Shown here: in pieces, positions 10,140-22,100 of the stretch
Position numbering within the stretch: the first letter of the stretch is position 1
Layout: each line of letters starts with the position of its first letter
From: Galaxea fascicularis
Taxonomy: Eukaryota; Cnidaria; Anthozoa; Scleractinia; Euphylliidae
Direction of reading: 5' to 3'
Assembly (NCBI GenBank): GCA_948470475.1
Contig: OX419343.1
Span: forward strand, 9,911,268 to 9,975,267
Length of the DNA: 64,000 nt
Program-made: the position numbers and the translations under genes
Notes under the pieces: generated by a model
The model's database searches: none
Told to the model about the DNA's origin: nothing
The model's input: only the letters and a program-made list of their open reading frames with translations

Positions 10140-13100
10140 CTGAAATAACATAATTATATAAAAAAAATGTTATATAAAGTGACAAACATCTCTTAACTTT
10201 TACTGGCCAACACACTGTATAGCTTCTCATATAGACACAAAGAAAACCACACAGTCATAATACATTGTACAAGTCTACAGCCTGTACAGGGGAATACTTC
10301 CTCTTCCTAACTGAGTTCAAAGTCTATACAGAAGTGGTGATTATAGGGAGGTAGGGGTACATGTATAACATGACACCTGCTTTGGGGGAAGGAAGAGAAT
10401 TTTTTAATGATGCTTGTAGAATATAAATACGTAACGCTATCAAAATAGATATCAGTAAACCAGAGACCAAAAATAACAAATGTTAACCTAAGAAAACATG
10501 GTAAAAGTAAGAACATAAGTTTGCATCAGCTCCATCTTCTGCAACAATGATGTCTTTGTTGTGAAAATCAGGTACCTTGAGTAACTCATTTCTGACTTCT
10601 TTCCTCAAGTCAATGTGACCTTTTATAATAAAAGAGGTTCTGTATACACTGTCACTGATTAACTGGCCGTTGTCGAGAGGTTACTTTGGTAGTTGGAATG
10701 TGCTTTAGTGGCTGTTGCAGTTGTGGAGAGGTGGCCGTTGTAGGGAGGTGAAAATAAGAGTGAATGTATGGACCGTCCGCTGGTACAAAAATAAATGGCC
10801 ATTGTACAGACATGGGTGTTATGCAGAGGAGGTCATTGGTGGAGGCTCAACTGTATAAAAAGTGAAATTGTTTAAATGGCTAACTACTGCTGATGACTAT
10901 TTTCATGTTCTTTTTACACCATGTCTTATTCTTACAGTACCTCAAGTGGCATGTAGTGGTGATGTGGTTGGCCATGTTGATGCATCATCTGCCATGAGGC
11001 TTGGGAGAATGTATTATGAACTGGACTAGTGATATACTGTGAGCCAGACATCTGTAATTGGTTCATCTGATTTGTTAAGTGTTGTACTGAGCTTTGCTGC
11101 ATTGGGCCAACGTTATGCTCCATTGAAGAGGGCGTTACTCCTGTTGCTGCTGCTGCTGCTAGTTGACTCTGAGCAAAAGTGTAAATTAATATAGGTGAGT
11201 ACATAGAAGTTTAGCGTGGATGTTCTGATGGTAAACCACCCACTCGTACCACTCGGTAGTGGGTGTGAGGTAGGGACCTTTACATTTTAGTACAAGTATG
11301 AGATCAAGTTTGAGTATGAATTTCTAACTTCAAACCAGTCACCTCCCATGAATGCTTACTCTTCCTTGTTGCTTATCAGCAGATCAGGAGATTGTAGAAT
11401 CAAGATTGATGTCACTAGTGATCGTCTAAAGCATGTGAACAAAATCTGAAAAGTCATACTCATACACAATCTTATACTCTGTTTCTATTATGGTACTGTC
11501 AACCAGCTGCTTGAACAGAAGACTCTTTAAAGTGCTAGAGCTGTATACATGTATCTCCAAACAAACAAAGTATTTTTTTTGTACAATAAATTAATTTTTG
11601 TGTTTTTGTACTCATTAATTTTTAATGTTTACTTAGGTTTGTGTAATGTAACAAATGAGCTGGCAAAGGTAAAGATCGAACTGCACATTATGACACAAGA
11701 TGTCTTTACTAAAAGTCTCCAATGATAAGATATCTACAGTGACAAACTGATTTAAATCTGTAAAAAGAATGCAAGAGAGAAATGTTCTCCAAAAATGACT
11801 GGAGATCTACAATCATGGACAAACTTTCTGGGACAAATGTGCACTTGTGGCTCTTTACAACCATGCGAAACAAAGAGTTGCGTGAGATTCAACCTACACA
11901 TGCCCTGCATCTCCCCCTCCCCACTTACAATGTTGAAAACATGTACCTGTAATTTTTTCCAACTTTCAACATTGTATTGGGTGGGGGAGGAGCAAACTGA
12001 AATGGAGTTTTAAAATATAGCAGTGCTTTTCAAAGTAATGCTAAAGTGATTGATAATTACGAGTTATGCATGACTGTCCCAAGGTATTTTGTCCAGGATT
12101 GTAGGTAAAGGTTTTGTTGCAGCAGGAATCTTACTGGTTGTAATTGATGCTGCATTTGAATGTACGGTTGATGTACCCAGCTACCACCTCCTGCAGCGGC
12201 AAGCTGGTAGGCTAAAGGTATGTTTGTCTGCACAAATGTTGCTCCCTGAAGAAGATCACAAACAAAATGGTCGTCAAACCAAATTGATCAGGGTTGAAAA
12301 TCAAAGTGGCTATGAACCACTGTACTCGGCAAAATAAATAGTACTTAATGAATAATAAACCACACATGGGTATATGGTTTTGATTTCTCTCTATTAGGAA
12401 ACAAGATGTTTTTCTCTGACATGTGCCACTGATATTTAGTTTTTATAAGGTGCTGGTATGGTGTAGGAGATATCTTTTAAATCAGTCAACTCTACAGAGT
12501 AGTTACTTTGCATATTTGAAACTGTGAGAATGGTGCACAAAGAGGCAAACACTCATGGTTGGAGAATCTTCTTAAACCACTGATCATTCACTAGGATTTA
12601 GGGCTTTTCATGGAGTAAAAGGCCTCTACTCACCTGCCCTGGAAGAACTGTAGCATGTGTTACTCTAGCTGAACTATTCACAGTGGATCTGAGTAAAATG
12701 AGCAAACACACAGTGATAACCCTTGTCATTAGACTATCCATACCTCACCCACCCACTGAAGGTTAATGGAAATTCCAAGGGGGAGGGGGTGGCAGAAAGC
12801 AAATGAAAAGGTCACACTCTAACCTGTTACAGTTAAATAAATATGGTAAATGTGGATCAAATCATATTTGTTGTTTTTCTGTGGTTTCCTTCATAAATTG
12901 GCCAAAGATATGTATACACACTTGTGACAGCCTGCAACATTATACTGGTAACTCTATAATGTACACGAGATGTACATGTTGGGCACCTCTTTTATGCACT
13001 TGATTTGACCAATCATACATGTAGCACACACAGTTCCTTCAATCATTAATACTGTCTGGGGAATATTAAAACACAACCAAGCATTGTTGCCAAAACTTAA

Positions 13101-16100
13101 AGACAAAAGCATTTTATGAATGACTGTGTTTGTACATTGCACTCACCCATTTTGCATAACAATTGGTTCACCATATCCTAGCAAAGGCACTCCCTGCAAA
13201 CAAACAGAAGTAAAGGAATTCTGAAATTGTCAATCAAATTGCCTCCAGGTATGACAAACTGTTAACTCCTGACGAAAACGTCTAGAGGCAAACCTCAGAA
13301 TGATTGTTTCTTTAACACAACACGAATTAAAATGATCTTTTTCACAAGCATCACACTTGAATTAATTTTGATACAGCACCATTCGCAAAGATTTTGTTCT
13401 GTGTCTAGCAGGCCTAAGGATCTATGTACGATTTCAAATTAACCTACCTCCTGTCTGTTAGTTGGCCATGAACTCTCTGTTGAGTTAAGAGTATGATAAA
13501 ATTAGCAACTGTTTGCAACAGGGAAACTAAGATAACCTCGGCAAACATCTAACAACTGCCCCTCCCCTGCTTCTGTAAGGAAAAGGGCCAGTGGAATAAC
13601 ACCCTTTCAGAGTAAATGTTCAAGTATTTTTAAGTAGCTCCCTTCCTTGTCATCACATTAAGTTAGATAACCCCCTTCCTCATAAAAAGTGCAAGAAAAC
13701 AACAGAAAACCAAAACTCAGAAATAACTTATAAACGAATCGCAGGAACACACACATCATTTTGATGCCTTTGTAAGGAAGTGTTACTGAAAATTTGACAA
13801 GTCTAACCCTCTTCAAAATATCCTATCTGTCCAGTTTACCCAAGACAAAATTATCCAAAGCAAGTTTTTCCTCTTCTGTGTGATTGTTTGTTAGTCTTTT
13901 GTACAGCTGTAGTATGTTGATGAAACGTCTTTTTTTCATTTGGCAATTTATATAATTGTAATTTTAGTTGTAGAGTTTTGATGGTTTGTCACATTCATAT
14001 ATGTAATTCATGTATGTACAGATACCAAGCTTTATCTACTGGTAAGCAGATGTACAAAAATGTTTAACAGGAATCAAAGGATCAAGAAAAGGAATGAAAT
14101 CAGCATCACACCTAAAACTTGGAAATGACATAAAGCCATTTCTAAGTTAAACAGTCACAATTCCATACAGAATAACCAATTTTTTTTTCTGTATCTTACA
14201 CTACAAATGAATACTTAAATGAAATAGCCACCCTGCTAAAGGTACACTAATACCAATCATCACATGCCAGTTCTGTTCCCATTATTCCCAGTTTCCATTG
14301 ATTGCTACGATTGCCAAAAAACTTGTTCAGCAATCACAGCGATCATATGAAACACCTTGACGACTGCTACTGCAGTGATAGAAGCAATTGCTGAGATAAA
14401 CAACATATATTTCGGCAATCTATTGCAGTGACCAACATTTTTCAAATGGCGTTTGCTCCATTGGGCATGATGCAAATTGTATTGATCTTTGAAGTGATCA
14501 CTTGTCTCTTTTTCCATGAGTGAAGTGACTGTAACGATCATGGTAATTATTGTGGCGATCGTAGCAATGATATGGAAACCAGGCATCAGTCTCCACTCGT
14601 GTACCCTTCTAAAGCAATTTGTTGTTTTTGTTTTCATTGTCATACCATGGTTTTGTTGGGTCTGCTGTCTTTTCTTTGGACCTCCGTCAGCAAATTTCAC
14701 AACAAGTGGTTCGATACAACCTAGAAGGGCAAGAGAAAACCATGTACAAACTTTGTAATTGTAGTAACTATCCAAAGCAGAATCATTATTTGCCAGGAAT
14801 TTTGGTAGGTACAGTGAAAGGCTGGTGTAAAGAACCCCAGTTTTATGAAATACCAGTGTGTAGCTGTACATGAACACATTTTTCTAAATGCATAGCCATA
14901 GTTAGTTACTTAGTTTTAGATATTAGTAATTAATAGGTTATGTGTAAAGGTAGTCAATTCAGTTTTTTAATTGCCAATGGACTCCAGTAAAAACCCAGTC
15001 TGTTACAGTGTACCATCTTTTTTGATAGACTTGAGAATCACAATATTACAAACCCTGGTACATGTAAGAAATCCCTGTCCTTACAAACACAATCCAGAGG
15101 CCAAAATTTAAATTTTCCTGGATGAAACAAACATTATCCCATGACTGATGTTGAGCACAAAGCAAACCAACCAATATAAACAATTTTTTGACCTTATCAA
15201 ACTCTATTGCATAATTTCTACCAAATGCACAAGCTTCTGGGACTATCAATTTCTATTAGGTGCTCAGGAATTATTGTAAAATTGCATTCAATTATTTGCT
15301 AAACCCTGACCTATTTTACTTAAGATTTGGTCATTTTCCTCCAAATTCTTCAATTAAACAGGTTTGGTTAAACAAATCCTCAAAGCAAAGAGGACATTTT
15401 TCTGGTTCCTTGGTCTGTCGCACCTGGTATCTTTTTTCCATTGAAGTCCTTAATGATTTGTTCACAGATCTGTGTATTTTCCATTCTAAGAGGGGAAAAA
15501 ATTAAGATAAATTTAACGGCGGCACACTGCAAAAGGTGATTGCATTAAATACACTGTACTTTTAACAGGGAATTCCCTCAAAAGAATATCGAGGCCCATA
15601 AATTATATCACCATAATTATACTATGCCATTCAATCATTATAAAACACTAGACATGCCATTACCTTGCAAAACCTACTCCTCTACTCTCATGATCAGTAT
15701 CTCTTAATATTCTGGTTGAAATAACCTTGCCATATATTCTCAACATTCCTTCTAATTTCTGGAGAAAAAATCGTGAAATAATATTCAGACATGAGTAATG
15801 TACTAGTGCCAGAAAAGGCTTCTCCAACATTCCTTTCTTTTAACATTAAACTCCTTGAAAACTACAGTGTGTACTTATTAATATACTGACAGTATCTCCA
15901 GTAGGAATACAGGATTATAGAAGTAGTTTTTAAAAAGATCAATCTTTTTAAATTTATAAGACATGTTTCAATGTTGCAAACATCATTGTCCGTTACAAAG
16001 AGTTTGAAAAAACGTTTACTATAACAACTACACAAAACACATAATTAACTACATGTAAGATTACATGGTTCCAATGGTTCTTCAAACACTTTGTAACTGA

Positions 16101-19100
16101 TGATATTCACAACATCAAAACATGTCATATAAATTTGAAAAAATATATTATCTCATAACCTTTTTTCAAAAGTTTGATTTATTTGTTACTATCTCGATCC
16201 ATTTATACATACATACAACCTTCATTTATACAGGATAGTGATTTAAAGCTGCAAGCTTGTGGGGTTGTGTGCAAAAATTACAAATAAAATAGAAATGCTA
16301 AAAGTTATTCCAGGGAATAAAATCATTCAATCATAAAATACACATTTACGAAGACAATTAGAAATATAGAAATTCATAATTTGACGTAAACCTCGCAGCC
16401 TAATTACATTAAAAACTCCATTGCCTATTGAGGGGCTGTCCTCTAGAATGCCATAAGTTTTTTAAATGGTTCTATCTTAGATTGATATTTTTGGTATATT
16501 ATGAATGTAAAACTGATTGTTTAGACATACAATTGTTTGTCATTGTTACATGTAAACAAACACTTGGTAAATTACAGTGAAAAAGTGTCATATGTGGAAA
16601 GTTTCCTTGTGAAATGTCACACCAACTGTGTGCAAATACTCCAAATACTCCAGGGCTGAGTTGCTCAAAGCATGGTTAGCGCTAATGATTGGTTAAGTTG
16701 GATTAAAACCTACATGTATAGGTTGTCATAGTATTTAAGCTCGGTTAGCACTAACCAAGGTTCGAGCAACTCGGCCCAGAATGCTTACTTCAGTTAACAT
16801 TTAATTCCTGAAGAAAAAATGCCATCTTGGAATGCCATTGTACTTTATGTGCCCAAAGATTACAATTTGTTTTTGAGACATTGTACACTTACTGCTTCAT
16901 CAAAATTCCTGGGAAGGTAAAGAAAATATAAATTTGTAGGGTCTTGCTCTTGTTGCTGAAAAGAAAACAAACGCGTGTAAGTTGATAAAGCATTAATAAT
17001 AATAATACACACTTATATTAACTACTTAATAACCGAGAGTGAGGTCGTTACAGGAAAATCTCAAACTGAGGCCTTGCCGTATTGACCGAGCGATAGCGAG
17101 GTCAATACAGCTAGGCCGAGGTTTGAGATTTTCCCGTAATGACCGAACTGTCGAGGTTATTAAGATGTTTATTATATGGCTAACATAACAGTTCCAAGGA
17201 AAAAAAAATAGTTCAAGTCCAAGTCGTCACTTCACGGTAATCTATTCATTAATTTTTTCCAAACTCAGGTCAAACGTTTCACCAGCAGTTTTCCTGGTCG
17301 TGTTTTCAGTTTTTTGCTCTTGAGGCACCAATTTTCAATGTAAATAAAACAAATGTGGCCTTTGGATGACTTTTTGTTGTTTTTGTTCCTAATTTGCATC
17401 ATCCGTAATCGGCCCGTGGGCATTACGGGAGAACAATGCCCTAGCGCTTCGCTTTGCTTAGCCAATCAGAGCGCACGTTATATCGTATACAAACACTAGC
17501 CATATAATAAAGCGCCTTAACAAAAGCTCCAAGGTGCTTTAATTTACAACCATAAAAAATAAAACTACAAGAACTAAATACAAATTACAATTATAATATG
17601 ACAATATAAAACCTAAAAAAGAATCATGCAACAGCAAAAAGGAACAGTAAAAACTGACGTTTCGGAGTGATTATGACTCCATTGTCAAGGGAACCATGAA
17701 ATACTGTAGATCATGCAAACATAATGGGGTGCGAAAAGTACACAAATACTGTCACACAAGTAATCTGATTGCACATTCAGATTTGGCTTTAAGTTTCTTA
17801 CAAAAAGCATTTCTTGCACTAAACAGTTAAATTTGTTTACACATTTCTTGAGCACCTTGAAGCGACTCAGCAGGTCCTGAGGGACTGTTCCATGCGTGTT
17901 CATGTAGTGTTTGGCAATGGAGAAGGAGGAGAACTGTAATATGTCCTTCAACACAATTACATAAATGTCCGCATGTGTACCCTACTAACCCGCATCACAC
18001 AGGTCACATTGAAAATTATAAACTACACACTGTTGATTACAATATTATTAGTGGCTTTGCTTCCTTTACTTTTGGTTCTTGTTCAATTTTCCAGCTCAAA
18101 AAGACAGGCTGGATGGTGGTATGCACTGTTAGGCTCGTGTAGTTCCTTTAGTTGTTGCCTCACAGTATCAGCTGAGATTTGGTCTTTAAATGGCAAGACT
18201 ACACGAATCGTGTCACCAGCCTCTTTAGCTGGTGATAAAGGCTGCTACTGGTCACAGACCTTTGAGTGAACAAAGTTTTCGATGGTAGAGTTTACGAGGT
18301 GTTTTGGTTACTTCAAAATGTGAGAATACTGTTGTCAATCGGTTACACTCATCAGAGAAACATGACCGAGAAGATAAGTGATGTGCTCAATCAAGCACAG
18401 AACAGTCCCTCAGGACCTGCTGAGTTGTTTCAAGGTGCTCAAGAAATGTGTAAACAAATTTGACTGTTTAGTGCACAAAATGCTTTTTATAAGAAACTTA
18501 AAGCTAAATCTGAACGTGCAATCAAACTCTATTCGTGTGAAAGTATTTGTGTAATTTTCACACCTCAATCACTTTAAATACTGTAATTTGCATGATCTGT
18601 TACATAGTTCTCTTGACAATGGAGTGATGATCACTCCGAAACATCAGTTTTTATCCTTCCTTTTTGCTGTTGTATGCTTAAAAAAAGAATAAAACTGAAT
18701 AAAAATGTCTTTTGAAAAGATAGACTAATGGCTCTCTTAATATCCACTGAAATGCCATTCCATAACTTTGGGGCACAAACTGAAAAGGGTCAGTCACCAC
18801 ATGACTTAAAAATAGATGGTGGAATCAGGAAAAGGTTCTTACTCAATGACCACAATGATCTTCCAGGTACATACTGGTGAATCAACTCACAAACATAATC
18901 AGGAGCTAAACTGTTAGTGGCTTTAAATGTTAGTAATAGAATTGATTAAATGAGAACATCAGGTTTCCTAAAGTGGCTCACTGGATATTATTATTCTTAA
19001 TTTACACTTCTGAAAATGAAAAGCTGTTAGATTATTCATCCATGTCCACAGATTGTTGTCACCAATACAATAAAGCTCTTTTTTTCCTTTTGTTCAAAAC

Positions 19101-22100
19101 TATGCATGGGATACAATGAGTCATATCCAACTATAATAAAACACATTTGGCAGTGACAAGTTTACAATTATTTCTATTTCCGGTATTAAATAATTTATTC
19201 AGTAATTTCACAGCATAGAATTTTGATGAGAAGGATTGTTTTTTCTACATGGGCCGCATATTTTAATAATGCCAATTCAAAGGACAGTGTATATATATTG
19301 CATTCGGGTATGACACTCGCTACCAAGAAGAATTCAAGTCAGAATTACAAAAAGGATGGGAACACAGTATTATATAATAATTATTATGTACTGTTTTATT
19401 GAAGCATTGTTTACCTTTGCCATCTGGGCTTGAATTCCTTTATTTTTTAAGGCTGTCACTGCCTTCTGTGCTACCGACGGAGACTCAAAATCCACAAAAC
19501 CATATCCTATTAGAAATGAAACCATGATTGATGAAATTAAGTATAATTGAACATCATCTGAATTCTTAGCTTCTTACATGTGCAAAGGCTTCATGATAGT
19601 AGCTTTCTCTCTTGGAAGATAGTTGGAAGAATTACGGATGTTAAGCATACACATAAACTGTTGTGTTGCAAACTGAAAACTGAACCAATTTTCCTAGTAA
19701 ATGTAACAATAATTATCAAAGCTTCCATAATATCAAAAGTAATTCATGATCTTCTCTCCAAAAAAAGAACTATGTCCTTTATGCATCATGCACACTTGTT
19801 CATAATAATGATAATACAATAATAATCAGGTTTAACAGTGGACATCCATGTAGTGGCTCTTATCATTCACTGTATTCTGATCAAATTTGGAAAGTGTTGG
19901 TTTTTGTTCATGACATAACCATAAGAGGTAGGGGAGGAGGGGTGAGAAGGGAAAGGGAAAATGATCAGTAATATTACAGTAAAATAAAAAATACAAGTAC
20001 CCACCTTTACATTTATTAGTATTCTTATCTAGGATAGCTTTTGTCGAAATAATATTTCCATATCTGTGGAATGTAATGATCAAAATGTCCAATATAATGA
20101 TTCAACAAAAAATACTAACTATTTGCTTCCAGACTGAAATAACATAAATGTGATTGATTAATGGTAATAGAACTGCTCAAGTGGAGTCCTTTCCGGTCTG
20201 TAATAATACAAGTGATTAACAAAATGAGTGGTCGTCCAATTTTCTTCATCACAAGTATGATTACAGACCAAGTTGTTACCAATTTATCATATGGAGCAAA
20301 ATTCGAGAAAGAAATGAGAGAAAAACTGTCCAATTTCACCGTCCTATTAGGCAATAATTATATTTTTTTGTAAAAGTAGGATTGTTTTTTTTTCTCTACA
20401 GTCTTCTGTCTGTATGAGCCAGTATATGATTGACTCCATTATAAATCACTCATTAATAGCAAAAACTTTAAGGCTGTTTTTAGTGGAATGAAATGAAAGT
20501 TCAAATCAAAATTAAAAATAGTATTTGAACTAAGTGGAGTGCAACTTGGTTCGAAATCATACACGTGATTTCAAATCTAACGGGCGTGCAGCGCGAGTTC
20601 GATTTAAAATCACAAGTTTGATTTCCGTCAAAAATTGCACAATAAGAAGTTCAACTACAACTTTATTACACCCATTTTGAAATCACGCAGTTTTTTGTCA
20701 GTATTAATATTATGTAATGTTCACTTCAGGAAAACCAGTTTTGAATTTTGATGGGCTTAAAAAAGGATGTGCAAAACATGGTGCAATTTGGGACAAAATT
20801 GAATTGCACTGTTGAGAGCAAATCAGATTTCTTAAAATAATAAAGAGTGATTTCAAAATTAGTGTCATAAAGGGTGAAAACGTTTTGGACATACGTTAAT
20901 TGAATCACAGTTAAACTGCATTTACACTTACATTAATCTGGGATTTGCCTAATCACTATTTGACCAATTTTGCCCTAGGCAAGCAAATACTTGCATGCAA
21001 AGCATTGGTTATGGTCCTCAACTGGTGCTTAATTTAAAGGATGATCTGCAGGCATTTTTGGGCCCTTAATATTTAGTTACAAGTGCAATCATGAAATGAG
21101 TCAAGCACTGTGTTAAATGTAAATATAGCAGTTGATAAGAAGTATACATGTAAAAGCAGTTGCCAAAATATTGTTTACTAACCTGTTACATAAAATATTT
21201 AAATCCTCATCTGTAGTTCCAGGTGAAAGGCCCCTAATGTACAGGTTAGTTTTGCTAAGCTTCTCTTCAGCTTCATCTTGACTGTCACTTGCTGATAAGC
21301 TTCTTTGGGATGAGCTGGGAGGTGGACTACTAGGAATGCTATATGCCTGTAGAGAGACACAATATTGTAACACCTTTATTAACTACAGTCTACAGCAGCC
21401 TTGTTGGCAAGTTTGGTGTAAACTTTACCCTGATTTCTGTGCAAATTGCCAAATGCCTTTAAATGTGCATCTAAATAGAAAATAAGGATTAAATTGATGG
21501 AGATTTCCACAGCACAAGGCACCAGAGGGGGTGGGTGGGAGTATAAGGGATCATAACATTTGGAAGTACTTTTGTTTTCTAAATCATTACCACACCAAGA
21601 TAGTTCATACTTCCTTCAAACCTGACTTCTATCTATGGAGTTTCTGGAGTTTGACCATAGGAATGACTGACAAAAATTAATGTTCATTCAATTAAGGGTT
21701 TTTAGCTGCAAAAAAGGTGTGTGGGGGGGGGGGGGATGAAAGGAACACTCAGCCCTTAGCATCCACACCTTGGATTTAAAGAAAGCCCAAGACCCAACAT
21801 CTGCTAGCACTACATCTTAATAATATGCTTTGGCTGTCAAATATAGGAGAAGGAAGAAGGAGAAAAGTTAGAGGGTGATTTGAGTGCAAGTTATTAAGTT
21901 TAGAGAAATTAAGCTATCATTTACTCTGTTGTCATCGTTTCTGTAGCCCATGGCTGCATTCAGCAAGCTCAGCCAGTAAAATAAAGAAAAACTCATTGCC
22001 ACTGCTCTCTGAGCAAAGCAGGTCCACAACAGAAACAGAAATCAAAGTTTCAGAAGCCTTTCTAGTCACCGCACCTACAATGTACATGTAGGTCAAGTTT

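Noticed and set aside
14305..14877. 190-codon minus-strand ORF as a separate gene
   Set aside because: It is exon 10 of the RBMS-like gene plus intron read-through on both sides, including the fold-back element.
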